DNA from: Phycicoccus duodecadis
GTDB taxonomy: Bacteria > Actinomycetota > Actinomycetes > Actinomycetales > Dermatophilaceae
NCBI RefSeq assembly: GCF_002846495.1
Contig: NZ_PJNE01000001.1
Span: forward strand, 2,852,001 to 2,916,000
Direction: 5' to 3'
DNA: 64,000 nucleotides
Numbering within the stretch: position 1 is the stretch's first letter; every line of letters starts with the position of its first letter. Shown piece after piece: positions 34,404-42,962 of the stretch. Under the pieces are notes generated by a model, which saw nothing but the letters and a program-made list of their open reading frames with translations, was not told the DNA's origin and did no database searches. A program made the position numbers and the translations under genes.

Positions 34404-35999
34404 TCACTTGCTCCGGGTCACCTGGGCGAGGGACTCGGGGTCGATGATCGAGAGCAGCTCGCTCGGCTTCGTCACGAAGCCGGTCCAGTCCGCACGGTGG
34501 GCGACGTACAGGTTCTGGACGTACATGATGTTGTCGATCATCTCGTCGTGGACGTACGCGGCCGCCTGGCGGACGAGGGCCATCTGCTGCTCGGGGTCGA
34601 CCGTCCCCTGCGCCTGCTGGATGAGCGAGGTGAGCTTGGGGTCGTCGACCTGCGAGTAGTTGATCGCCCCGTCGGGGAGGTACTGCAGGGCCATGTTGGA
34701 GACCGGCTCGTCCATGATCGCGAAGGACCCGGCGTAGATGTCGTAGTCACCCTCGGAGGTCTTGGCGAGGTAGGTGTTGCGGTCCATGCCCTTCAGCTCG
34801 ATGGTGATGCCGGCCTTGGCCGCACCCTCCTTGACGATGGAGGTCCACGCCGAGACCACGGGGTCCTGGAGCGAGTAGATCATCGTGAAGGTGGGGTTGG
34901 AGACGCCGGCCTCGGCGAGGAGCTTCTTGGACATCTCCGGGTCGTACGAGTACTCCTTGAGGTCGGGGTTCGCGTACTGCTTCAGGGAGTCGGTGATCGG
35001 GCTGCTGTTGGCCGTGACCGCCTGACCCTGCACCGCGACCTTGCGGATCGAGTCGTAGTCCACCGCGTGCGCCAGCGCCTGGCGGACCCGGGGGTCGTCG
35101 AGCGGCTTGCGCTTCATGTTGTAGGTCATGTGGGTGAAGCCCAGGCCCGGGACCTCCTCCACCGCGATGCCGTCGGTGCTGCGCAGGCTGTCGACCTGTG
35201 CCGGGGGCAGCGCGTTCGCGATGACGTCGACGTCACCCTTCTTCAGCGCGAGGATCTCGGTGTTGACGTCGGGGTAGACCTTGAACTCCACCGCGGCCAG
35301 CGTCGGCTTGCCGTCCGGTGCCACCGGGTACCCGGCCACGCGCTCCAGGGTGTAGCTCTGGCCCTTGGCGACCTTGGACAGCTTGTACGGTCCGGCACTG
35401 ACCCAGTTGGAGTCGTTGGCGAAGTCGTCGATGTTCTCGTGCGTGCTGAACACGTGCTCCGGCACGACGGTCATCCAGAAGCCGACCTCGGGGACGACGA
35501 TGCTGTCCGGGCGGGTCAGGGCGATCTCGACCCGCGTGTCGGACACGGCCTTCGCCGAGTCGACGCTGCCCATGAAGCCGTTGACGACGCCACCCTTGGG
35601 GTTCTTCGTCTTGATCGTGTTGATCGTGTACGCGACGTCCTTGGCCGTCAGCTTGGTGCCGTCGCTCCAGGTGAAGTCGTCCCGGATCTCGTACCAGCCG
35701 GTCTTGCCGTCGTCGCTGTACCCCCACGACTTCGCCAGGTACGGCTTCTTGCTGCCGTCCGCGGCGATCGTCATGAGACGGGGGTACATGAGGTCGGTGA
35801 CCCACGAGTCGGTGCGCGAGTTGCCGAGCATCGGGTTGAGGTTGACGACGTCGGTCGTCGTCGCGATCCGCAGGGTGTCCCCACCCCCGGCGCTCCCGGA
35901 CGCGGCCGAGCCCTGCTGGGGCGCGCTCGGGGCGCACGCCGTCATGGCCAGGGCCGCCAGGGCGGCGACGACGCCGCCTACCAGTCGTGGTGAACGCAT
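34404..35999 (-). CDS. dppA: Peptide-binding lipoprotein of the ABC transporter (SBP family 5)
   Basis: A 531-residue extracellular solute-binding protein, family 5. The signal peptide ends with the lipobox LAMTAC and lipid-anchored Cys22, followed by a Ser/Gly-rich linker. Family signatures: LAKSWGYSDDGKTGWYEIRDDFTWSDGTKLTAKDVAYTI (about 90-130), and DDPRVRQALAHAVDYDSIRK. It captures the peptide and delivers it to DppBC. The Shine-Dalgarno GAGGAGGTG is very strong. The ATG overlaps the stop of the upstream dipeptidase gene (TGATG), so these are coupled. Confidence 0.92.
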   Translation of the reverse strand: MRSPRLVGGVVAALAALAMTACAPSAPQQGSAASGSAGGGDTLRIATTTDVVNLNPMLGNSRTDSWVTDLMYPRLMTIAADGSKKPYLAKSWGYSDDGKTGWYEIRDDFTWSDGTKLTAKDVAYTINTIKTKNPKGGVVNGFMGSVDSAKAVSDTRVEIALTRPDSIVVPEVGFWMTVVPEHVFSTHENIDDFANDSNWVSAGPYKLSKVAKGQSYTLERVAGYPVAPDGKPTLAAVEFKVYPDVNTEILALKKGDVDVIANALPPAQVDSLRSTDGIAVEEVPGLGFTHMTYNMKRKPLDDPRVRQALAHAVDYDSIRKVAVQGQAVTANSSPITDSLKQYANPDLKEYSYDPEMSKKLLAEAGVSNPTFTMIYSLQDPVVSAWTSIVKEGAAKAGITIELKGMDRNTYLAKTSEGDYDIYAGSFAIMDEPVSNMALQYLPDGAINYSQVDDPKLTSLIQQAQGTVDPEQQMALVRQAAAYVHDEMIDNIMYVQNLYVAHRADWTGFVTKPSELLSIIDPESLAQVTRSK

Positions 36000-37210
36000 C
36001 AGAACCACACCTCCTCTAGAACACGAATGATGTTGCCGCCGACGACGGCTCGGATCTCGTCGTCGGAGTAGTCGTGGCTGACCAGCCAGCCGATGATGTT
36101 GTAGAAGCACTCGGCGGGGTTCTCCAGCCCGTCGACGTAGGGCTGCTTCTCGTACTCGACGTGCCCGTGGGCCTGGCCGATGGACAGGTTGCCACTGAAG
36201 GCGTCGTGCAGGCCCACGTGGTCACCGAAGAGGGTGTCCGGACCGAAGGCGACGTGCTCGATGCCGACCACGTCGACCAGGTGGGTGAAGTGGTCCATCA
36301 CCGACTCGAGCGAGTGCTTCGGGTGGGCCGGCGAGAGCGTGGTGTGCGGAGCGGCCTCGAGGCCGATGACGCCGCCGCGCTCGGCCATGGCCGAGATCAC
36401 CGCGTCGGGCTTCATCCGGTTGGTCGGCCACACCTCGCGCGAGCCGCAGTGGGTCATGAAGACCGGCTTGCTCGAGTGCTTGATGACGTCCAGGCTGGTG
36501 CGGTCACCGGAGTGCGAGATGTCGATGGCCATGCCGAGCTGGTTCATCCGCGTGACGGCACGCTCGCCGAAGTACGTGAGACCACCGTCCCCGCGCTCCT
36601 TGAGCCCCGAGCCCAGGTAGTTGGCCTCGGAGTACGCGATGCCGATCTGCCGGACACCGAAACCGTGCAGGATGTCGAGCCGGTCGACCTCGTTCTCGAT
36701 CATCGTCGCGGCCTCGAGCCCGAAGACCAGCGCCATCCGGCCCTCGTCGTGGGCCCGGCGGATGTCGGCGAGCGACTCGCCCTTGATGAGGTAGTCCTGG
36801 CGGGCGAGATCGGACATCCGCATGCCGAGGTCGTGGAGGACGTCCGTCCACTTCCAGCCGCCGTCACTGCTGATGCAGCAGGTGCCGTCCATGACGTTGT
36901 CGAACACGGCCGTCATGCCCGAGCGGGACAGGCCCTCGTACCCGGTGAACTCGCGACCCGTGCGGATGTAGGCCCGCAGGTCACGGTGCAGGTCCTCCGG
37001 GAAGATCGAGGGATGATCGTGCAGGGAGATCACCATGGACTCGCGCAGCAGCCCTTCGGTGCGCTCCTTCTGCGTGGTCGAGAGGTCCAGCCCCTCGTAG
37101 GCCGGGACCCGACCCACCTGCTGGGCGAGGGGGATGTCCGGGAAGTCGACGCCGGCCTCGAGATGGCTGTAGGACCGGTACGGCGTGTACTGCGGCGACG
37201 GGTCGAGCAT
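35999..37210 (-). CDS. M19 (renal-dipeptidase-like) amidohydrolase with atypical first metal motif
   Basis: A 403-residue M19/membrane dipeptidase-like protein, with no signal peptide. The usual H-x-D ligand pair is replaced by His64-Asp65-His66 (ISLHDHPS). The remaining ligands are recognisable: the Glu in VFGLEAATM, His in AIDISHSGDRT and His in VFMTHCGSREV, plus FGPDTLFGD near the C-terminus. Family members cleave dipeptides, often with a D-residue or dehydro-residue at the C-terminus. It is the first gene of the minus-strand operon and overlaps dppA. The Shine-Dalgarno AGGAG and a sigma-70-like promoter precede the ATG. The substrate could be a D-amino-acid dipeptide or related amide. Confidence 0.87.
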   Translation of the reverse strand: MLDPSPQYTPYRSYSHLEAGVDFPDIPLAQQVGRVPAYEGLDLSTTQKERTEGLLRESMVISLHDHPSIFPEDLHRDLRAYIRTGREFTGYEGLSRSGMTAVFDNVMDGTCCISSDGGWKWTDVLHDLGMRMSDLARQDYLIKGESLADIRRAHDEGRMALVFGLEAATMIENEVDRLDILHGFGVRQIGIAYSEANYLGSGLKERGDGGLTYFGERAVTRMNQLGMAIDISHSGDRTSLDVIKHSSKPVFMTHCGSREVWPTNRMKPDAVISAMAERGGVIGLEAAPHTTLSPAHPKHSLESVMDHFTHLVDVVGIEHVAFGPDTLFGDHVGLHDAFSGNLSIGQAHGHVEYEKQPYVDGLENPAECFYNIIGWLVSHDYSDDEIRAVVGGNIIRVLEEVWF

Positions 37211-37255
37211 GGGCACTCCTGACGGTGGGTGAGAGCATTGGGCGTTCTGGCGCTC

Positions 37256-37285
37256 AGAATGGCAACTATCCGGCATGTACGTCAA
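37256..37285 (-). promoter_or_regulatory. Promoter of the dipeptidase-dppABC operon
   Basis: On the minus strand, -35 TTGACG (37280-37285), 18-bp spacer, -10 CATTCT (37256-37261), about 40 bases before the dipeptidase ATG. The 160-bp gap to dppD is markedly less GC-rich than the genes. No clear Lrp site could be picked out. Confidence 0.6.
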
Positions 37286-37370
37286 GAGGTTGATAGAAAT
37301 TCGGCAGAAGCCCTTCCGTCCCGGCGTGCGATCGGCCATCATCGTCGGAGCCCCGCCTCGGAGGAGACCG

Positions 37371-38408
37371 ATGAGCACCGCCTCGACCGACCCCGCCCGC
37401 CCCGCACCTTCCGGTGCGCCGGGCACGCCCGCCCTGCGCATCCGCGACCTCTCGGTCACCTTCCGCTCCCGACGGGGCGAGGTGCCGGCCGTGCGCGACG
37501 TCGACCTCGACGTGCGTCGCGGCGAGCTCGTCGCGCTGCTGGGGGAGTCCGGGTCCGGCAAGTCCGCCACCGCGCGCGCGGTCCTGGGGCTGCACGACCC
37601 GCGGCGCACCGAGGTCCGCGCGGGCGTCCTGGAGGTGGCCGGCCACGACGTCCTCACCGCGAGCCCCGAGCAGCTGCGGCGTCTGCGCGGCGACACGGTG
37701 GGCCTGGTCTTCCAGGACGCGCTGTCCGCGCTGAACCCGGTCCTCACCGTCGGCCACCAGATCGGCGAGCTGTACCGGCAGCACCGGGGCGCGTCCCGCC
37801 GCGCCGCCCGGGCGCAGGCCGCCGAGATGCTGGCCCTGGTCGGGATCCCCGGCGCCCGCCAGCGGGTCGACGACTACCCCCACCAGTTCTCCGGCGGTAT
37901 GCGGCAGCGCCTGCTCGTCGCGATGGCCATCGCCCTCGAGCCCGAGCTGTTGATCGCCGACGAGCCGACGACGGCTCTCGACGTCACGGTGCAGGCGCAG
38001 ATCCTGGCGCTCATCGACCGGCTCCGCACCGAGCTCGACATGGGTGTCCTGCTCATCACCCACGACCTGGGGGTGGTCTCCGAGGTCGCCGACGAGGTCG
38101 CCGTCATGTACGCGGGCCGCATCGTCGAGCGCGCGGGGGCCGACGACCTCTTCGACGGGCCGGCCCACCCGTACACCGAGGCGCTACTGCGCTCGGTCCC
38201 TCAGGTCGACGCGGTCGGGGGCAGCCTGGCCGTGATCCCCGGTACTCCGCCCCGCCCGGGCCACCTGCCCCCCGGCTGCGCCTTCCACCCACGTTGCGGT
38301 TGGGCGCTGCCGGCCTGCCGGGAGGACCGTCCCCCGCTCACCGAGGTCGGCCCGGGCCGGTCCGCGGCCTGCCTGCGCTCATCGGAGGTGCTCGATGCCC
38401 ACGCCTGA
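37371..38408 (+). CDS. dppD: Peptide ABC transporter ATPase (DppD-like)
   Basis: A 345-residue ATPase: Walker [13 protein letters not shown]-loop [18 protein letters not shown] signature [10 protein letters not shown], Walker [14 protein letters not shown] and switch His in LITHDLGVV. The C-terminal oligopeptide/dipeptide ABC domain has the [14 protein letters not shown] cysteine pattern that holds an Fe-S cluster or zinc in DppD/OppD proteins. The Shine-Dalgarno GAGGAGA fixes the ATG at 37371. It is divergent from the operon carrying dppABC and is coupled to dppF. Confidence 0.92.
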   Translation: MSTASTDPARPAPSGAPGTPALRIRDLSVTFRSRRGEVPAVRDVDLDVRRGELVALLGESGSGKSATARAVLGLHDPRRTEVRAGVLEVAGHDVLTASPEQLRRLRGDTVGLVFQDALSALNPVLTVGHQIGELYRQHRGASRRAARAQAAEMLALVGIPGARQRVDDYPHQFSGGMRQRLLVAMAIALEPELLIADEPTTALDVTVQAQILALIDRLRTELDMGVLLITHDLGVVSEVADEVAVMYAGRIVERAGADDLFDGPAHPYTEALLRSVPQVDAVGGSLAVIPGTPPRPGHLPPGCAFHPRCGWALPACREDRPPLTEVGPGRSAACLRSSEVLDAHA

Positions 38409-39420
38409 CCCCGTCCTCGTCTGCGACGACGTCAGCAAGACGTTCGTCAGCGGCCCTCCCGGGTTCGGCCGGACCCGGGTCAGCGCCGTGCACCACGTGT
38501 CCCTGTCCGTCGCCCCCGGCGAGTCCGTCGGCATCGTCGGCGAGTCCGGGTGCGGGAAGACGACCCTCGCGCGGATGCTCGTGGGCCTGGAGCGCCCCGA
38601 CCAGGGCACCATCACGGTCGCCGGGCGCGACGTCACCTCGGCCCGCGGCCGCGACCGCCAGGCGCTGAGCCGGCAGGTGCAGATGGTCTTCCAGGACCCC
38701 TACCTCTCCCTCAACCCGAGGATGACCGTCCTCGACCTGGTCGGCGAACCGCTCGTCGTGCACCGGACCCACCGAGGGGCCACCGAGCGACGCGAGCGCG
38801 TCGCGGAGCTGCTCGACGCCGTCGGGCTGTCGCCGGACATGATGTCGCGCTACCCGCACCAGTTCTCCGGGGGCCAGCGGCAGCGGATCGGCATCGCCCG
38901 CGCCATCGCGCTCGAGCCGTCGGTCCTGGTCTGCGACGAGCCGGTCTCCGCCCTCGACGTGTCCGTCCAGGCCCAGGTGGTGAACGTCCTGCGCGGGCTC
39001 CAGGAGCGCCTCGGCCTCGCCATCGTCTTCATCGCGCACGACCTCGGGGTGGTGCGGCACATGACCGACCGCACGGCCGTCATGTACCTCGGCACCGTCG
39101 TGGAGGACGCCCCGTCCGCGATCCTCTTCGACGCCCCGACCCACCCGTACACGCAGACCCTGCTCGCCGCGTCGCCCCGGATGGGGCGGCGGGGCGAGCG
39201 CCGGCGCCGGGACCGGGTGGTGCCGGTCGGCGAGCCCCCGTCGCCGACCGACCCGCCGAGCGGCTGCCGCTTCCACACCCGGTGCCCCCTCGCCACGCAG
39301 GTCTGCCAGGACGTCGAGCCCACCTTGGGTTCGCGGGGGCCGGGTCACACCGTCGCCTGCCACCACGCCGACGAGGCCACCGGGCGCGGCGCGGCGCTCG
39401 CCCGGGTGCAGCTGGGCTGA
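38395..39420 (+). CDS. dppF: Peptide ABC transporter ATPase (DppF-like)
   Basis: A 341-residue ATPase that overlaps dppD by 14 bp. Walker A is GESGCGKTTLARM, the Q-loop MVFQDPYLSLNPRM, signature FSGGQRQRIGIARA, Walker B VLVCDEPVSALDVS and switch His in FIAHDLGVVRHM. The C-terminal CRFHTRCPLATQVC pattern marks the oligopeptide subfamily. Together with DppD it would power the DppBC channel encoded on the opposite strand; splitting one transporter into two divergent transcripts is less usual than a single dppABCDF operon. Confidence 0.92.
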   Translation: MPTPDPVLVCDDVSKTFVSGPPGFGRTRVSAVHHVSLSVAPGESVGIVGESGCGKTTLARMLVGLERPDQGTITVAGRDVTSARGRDRQALSRQVQMVFQDPYLSLNPRMTVLDLVGEPLVVHRTHRGATERRERVAELLDAVGLSPDMMSRYPHQFSGGQRQRIGIARAIALEPSVLVCDEPVSALDVSVQAQVVNVLRGLQERLGLAIVFIAHDLGVVRHMTDRTAVMYLGTVVEDAPSAILFDAPTHPYTQTLLAASPRMGRRGERRRRDRVVPVGEPPSPTDPPSGCRFHTRCPLATQVCQDVEPTLGSRGPGHTVACHHADEATGRGAALARVQLG

Positions 39421-39491
39421 GGCCGCGGCCCGGGTGGTGCGGGCGTGGCCCGCGGTGGAGGCAGCCGCGTGGGCGGGGCAGACTCGGCCCC

Positions 39492-40505
39492 GTGACTCCT
39501 TCCGCCCCCGGCCGCCGAGCGGTGCTGCTGCTCGGGTCCCTGGCGCTGGCGGGCTGCTCGGCCGAGGGCGCCGGCGGGAAGCCTCCGTCGTCCCCCGCGA
39601 AGAAGGGCGCCGAGCCGGCCGACGCCCCGACCCCCACCGTGGCCGCGGCGGGGAAGGTCGCGCCGGCGGGCTACGCGGCCGAGGGGATGGTCTTCGACGA
39701 GCTCACGGCGTCGCTGGTCGTGGGGGCACGGCGCCCGGACCGCATCGTGGTGCTCGACCCCACGACGCTGGCGGAGCGGCGGTCCGTGAGGGTGGCGGGC
39801 ACGGTGCGCCACCTCGGGCTGATGCCGCCCGGCGGGGTCGTGCTGGTGCCGAACGAGGCGGGCGACACCGTCTCGGAGGTCGACCTGCGCACCGGTGCCG
39901 TGCGCTCGACGCCGGTCGGCCACGTGCCGCACGACGCGGCAGGCACCGCCGCCGGTGAGGTCCTCGTGGCCGACGAGTTCAGCCGGTCGATGAGCGTCGT
40001 GCGGGACGGGCGCGTCGTGCACACCTTCGACGACCTCGTGCAGCCCGGAGGCGTGGTGGCGGCCGGCCGCCTCGGTCTCGTCGTCGACGTCGGCGACTAC
40101 ACGGTGAGCGCCTACGACCTCGACCGGATGGCGAGGGTCGGCCGCGTCGCCGCCGGCGCCGGGCCCACCCACGCCGTGCTCGCGGCACCGACCCGGCTGG
40201 CGGTGGCCGACACCCGTGGGGGCCGGCTCCGGCTGCTCTCGGTGGACCCGCTGCGGGAGGTGGCGGACTTCGCCGTGGGGCCGAGCCCCTACGGTCTGGC
40301 CGCCGACCCCGGCGAAGGGCTGGTGTGGGTGACGCTGAGCGGCTCGAACGCGGTGGTCGGGGTGTCGGTGGCGGGCGACGACCCGCGCATCGTCGCCCGC
40401 TACCCGACCGTGCGACAGCCGAACTCGGTGGCCGTCGCGCCCGGGTCGCGCACGGTGTTCGTGTCCAGCCGCACCGACGCCCTGGTCCAGCGCATCGCCC
40501 GCTGA
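39492..40505 (+). CDS. Lipoprotein with YncE/SMP-30-like beta-propeller
   Basis: A 337-residue protein. The signal peptide ends in lipobox LALAGC (Cys22), then a Pro/Ala/Lys linker (25-55), then about six repeats of a four-strand blade, e.g. GMVFDELTASLVVGARRPDRIVVLD, HVPHDAAGTAAGEVLVAD, SPYGLAADPGEGLVWVTL and QPNSVAVAPGSRTVFVSSR. These resemble YncE/LpqB-like surface propellers. It is surface anchored; ligand and role are unknown. The GTG has CAGACT 7 bases upstream and no Shine-Dalgarno, so it is probably leaderless. Confidence 0.8.
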   Translation: MTPSAPGRRAVLLLGSLALAGCSAEGAGGKPPSSPAKKGAEPADAPTPTVAAAGKVAPAGYAAEGMVFDELTASLVVGARRPDRIVVLDPTTLAERRSVRVAGTVRHLGLMPPGGVVLVPNEAGDTVSEVDLRTGAVRSTPVGHVPHDAAGTAAGEVLVADEFSRSMSVVRDGRVVHTFDDLVQPGGVVAAGRLGLVVDVGDYTVSAYDLDRMARVGRVAAGAGPTHAVLAAPTRLAVADTRGGRLRLLSVDPLREVADFAVGPSPYGLAADPGEGLVWVTLSGSNAVVGVSVAGDDPRIVARYPTVRQPNSVAVAPGSRTVFVSSRTDALVQRIAR

Positions 40506-40519
40506 GCGGTCTCCCCTGG

Positions 40520-40544
40520 CCCGTGGCGGGAGGCCGCCCACGGG
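40520..40544. terminator. Terminator hairpin between convergent genes
   Basis: CCCGTGG (40520-40526) pairs with CCACGGG (40538-40544), with a smaller GC-rich inner pairing. It fills the gap between the beta-propeller gene and the M23 peptidase gene. Confidence 0.6.
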
Positions 40545-41066
40545 TCAGGGCCAGAGGTTGGGGTTCTTGTCGGTGCCGTAGCCGCCGTAGCGGGGGCGGC
40601 GCTCGAGGTGCAGGTGCGGGCCGGTGGTGTTGCCGGTGTTGCCCGAGTACCCGATGAGCTGGTTGGTGGCGACCCGTTGGCCGTCGAAGACCACCCGCTT
40701 CGACAGGTGGCAGTAGCCCCAGTCGGAGCCGTCGACGTTGTCGTTGATGAGGATCATGGTCCCGTAGGCGGAGCCCCAGCTCGCCCGGCCGGTGCGGACG
40801 TCGCCGCCGATGGTCGCGTACACCGGGGTGCCGACGGGGCAGCCGATGTCGACGCCGGTGTGGTAGCCCGCCTGCCAGCTGCCGGGGATCCGCCACGCCG
40901 CCGTGATCGGGTGAGCGGTGGGGTTCTTCACCGGCCGCACGTACGACGCGGCCAGGGCGGACGGGGCGCCGGCCACTCCGGCGACGGTGAGCCCGGCGAG
41001 CGTGGCACCCCCGCCGAGGACGAGGCGACGGCTGGGCGTTCTCGATGGTTCCTGACGATCTGACAT
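40545..41066 (-). CDS. TAT-exported M23 (LytM-type) peptidase
   Basis: A 173-residue secreted protein. The N-terminus is a twin-arginine signal (Arg13-Arg14 in SRRLVLGGGATLAG, cleavage near ALA-A40). The rest is a compact LytM zinc peptidase: His69-x3-Asp73 (HTGVDIGCP), TMILINDNVDGS, YCHLS and HLHLERRP (H-x-H). It should cut peptidoglycan cross-links. It has no cell-wall binding domain. A 191-bp leader separates it from the upstream sulP gene and may hold a regulatory RNA, as is common for actinobacterial wall hydrolases. Confidence 0.87.
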   Translation of the reverse strand: MSDRQEPSRTPSRRLVLGGGATLAGLTVAGVAGAPSALAASYVRPVKNPTAHPITAAWRIPGSWQAGYHTGVDIGCPVGTPVYATIGGDVRTGRASWGSAYGTMILINDNVDGSDWGYCHLSKRVVFDGQRVATNQLIGYSGNTGNTTGPHLHLERRPRYGGYGTDKNPNLWP

Positions 41067-41257
41067 GACAGCTCTCCCCTTCGATGTCGGCGGACAACGG
41101 GCGAGACCTCGCCCGTAGCCGCCCTTCCCCCCTGCGGGGACGTGGTCGCCCCCGTGCCGGTGTCGACCCGCACGAGCCCACCGTCGCCGAGCCCGCTACG
41201 CGTCGGCTGCGATACCGCTGTGCGCAGCGGGCGGTCGCCCGCCCGACCGGGCCGGCG
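41067..41257 (-). ncRNA. Structured leader of the M23 peptidase gene, possible c-di-AMP (ydaO-type) riboswitch
   Basis: A 191-bp non-coding stretch, long for this genome. Read on the minus strand it has stems, including GGGCGAG/CTCGCCC around 41097-41116, a GGGGGAAGG segment and GCCGACATCGAAGGGGAG just before the start. Actinobacterial ydaO/yuaA riboswitches stand before cell-wall hydrolase genes and have similar pieces, but the core CAGCTAACC-like element is not recognisable, so this is tentative. Confidence 0.25.
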
Positions 41258-42790
41258 TCAGTGCGAGGGGAGCGAGCCGGTGAGCCGGCCGTGCCGCGCG
41301 GCACTCGAGGGGTTCAGCCCGACGATCCCGACCGTCGTGCCGCGGCGCTCGTACTTGGTGGTGATCGCGTCGAGCGCGGCGACCGTGGAGGCGTCCCAGA
41401 TGTGCGAGCGGCTCAGGTCGATGACCACGCGGGCGGGGTCGGCGGCGTAGTCGAACTGGGTGTACAGGTCGTTGCTGGAGGCGAAGAAGAGCTCGCCGGT
41501 CACGGTGTAGCGGGCCGTGACGCTGCCGTCGGCGGCCTCGACCAGCTCGCGGTGGGTGTCGGTGAGGTGCGCGACGCGGCGGGCGAACAGGACCATCGCG
41601 ACGAGCACGCCGACGACCACCCCAATGGCGAGGTTGTTCGTGGCGACGACCACCACGACGGTCGAGACCATGACGGCGGTCTCGGAGCGCGGCATCCGGC
41701 GCAGGGTGGCGGGGCGGATGCTGTGCCAGTCGAAGGTGCCGACCGAGACCATGACCATCACCGCGACGAGGGCCGCCATGGGGATGAGCGCCACGACGTC
41801 GCCGAGGCCCACGACGAGCACGAGCAGGAAGACCCCCGCGAGGAACGTGGAGATGCGGGTGCGGGCCCCCGAGACCTTCACGTTGATCATGGTCTGCCCG
41901 ATCATCGCGCAGCCGCCCATGCCCCCGAAGAGCCCGGTGACGACGTTGGCCGCGCCCTGGCCCCAGGACTCGCGGGTCTTGTGCGAGGGGGTGTCGGTGA
42001 TGTCGTCGACCAGCTTGGCCGTGAGCAGCGACTCGAGGAGGCCGACCACGGCCATGGCGAGCGCGTAGGGGGCGATGACGCGCAGGGTGTCCAGGGTGAG
42101 CGGGACATCCGGGACGAACAGGGTCGGCAGGCTGTCGGGCAACGCGCCCTCGTCACCGACGGTGGGCACGCTCACGGCGGCCAGCAGCGTGAAGCCGGTG
42201 AGCGCGACGATCGCGACCAGCGGTGCCGGCACGATGCGCGTCACCCGGGGCAGGGCGACGATGACGGCGATGCCGACGGCGACCATCGGGTAGACGGCCA
42301 GGGGCACGTCGACCAGGTGCGGCAGCTGGGCGAGGAAGATGAGGATGGCGAGCGCGTTGACGAAGCCGACCATCACCGAGCGCGGGATGAAGCGCATCAG
42401 CCGGGCCACCCCGGCGAGGCCGAGAACCACCTGGAGGAGGCCGCCGAGCAGGACGGTGGCGACGAGGTAGTCGAGGCCGTACTCGCGCGAGACGGGGGCG
42501 ACGACCAGGGCGATCGACCCCGTGGCCGCCGAGATCATCGCCGGGCGCCCGCCCAGGACGGCGATGGAGACGGCCATCGTGAACGAGGCGAAGAGGCCGA
42601 CCCGGGGGTCGACGCCGGCGATGATCGAGAACGAGATGGCCTCGGGGATCAGGGCCAGGGCCACGACCAGGCCCGCCAGGACCTCGGTGCGCAGCAGCGC
42701 CGGCGAGCGCAGGGCGGCGCGGACGCCGAGGGCCGGGGTGGCGGGGGTGGCCGGGGCGGCCACGGGGGCGTCGGGCGTGGACGTGCTCAC
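41258..42790 (-). CDS. SulP-family anion transporter with STAS domain
   Basis: A 510-residue SLC26/SulP transporter. A membrane part of about 12-14 spans (28-405) has VALALIPEAISFSIIAGVDPRVGLF and RPAMISAATGSIALVV, the conserved N-terminal SulP pattern, and GLFGGMGGCAMIGQTMINVKVSG. A C-terminal STAS domain (about 420-495, VVIDLSRSHIWDASTVAALDAI) follows. It may import sulfate or bicarbonate (BicA-like); sequence alone does not decide. It starts with GTG at 42790 and is divergent from a MerR-family gene around a perfect palindrome, so MerR control is likely. Confidence 0.88.
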   Translation of the reverse strand: MSTSTPDAPVAAPATPATPALGVRAALRSPALLRTEVLAGLVVALALIPEAISFSIIAGVDPRVGLFASFTMAVSIAVLGGRPAMISAATGSIALVVAPVSREYGLDYLVATVLLGGLLQVVLGLAGVARLMRFIPRSVMVGFVNALAILIFLAQLPHLVDVPLAVYPMVAVGIAVIVALPRVTRIVPAPLVAIVALTGFTLLAAVSVPTVGDEGALPDSLPTLFVPDVPLTLDTLRVIAPYALAMAVVGLLESLLTAKLVDDITDTPSHKTRESWGQGAANVVTGLFGGMGGCAMIGQTMINVKVSGARTRISTFLAGVFLLVLVVGLGDVVALIPMAALVAVMVMVSVGTFDWHSIRPATLRRMPRSETAVMVSTVVVVVATNNLAIGVVVGVLVAMVLFARRVAHLTDTHRELVEAADGSVTARYTVTGELFFASSNDLYTQFDYAADPARVVIDLSRSHIWDASTVAALDAITTKYERRGTTVGIVGLNPSSAARHGRLTGSLPSH

Positions 42791-42915
42791 GGTGCTCCGT
42801 TCGGGGAGGCCGTCTCGAGGCGTCGCGTGCCGACGCCCCGGTGGGGCTGAGAGGGTGGGGGTGCGCCCTGGGCGCGGCCGGCACCATCGCCGGCGGAAGT
42901 CTGCGACAACCCTAC

Positions 42916-42932
42916 CCTCACGTAACGTGAGG
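42916..42932. promoter_or_regulatory. MerR-type operator palindrome
   Basis: CCTCACGTAACGTGAGG is a perfect 17-bp dyad (CCTCACGT / ACGTGAGG around one A), the form of MerR-family operators such as the SoxR box. On the minus strand it lies between a -35-like GTGAAA and a -10-like TAGGGT (18-bp spacer), i.e. at the place where MerR regulators act, reading toward sulP. Confidence 0.75.
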
Positions 42933-42962
42933 TTTCACCTCCGTGCCAGCGAGAGCGACCCC

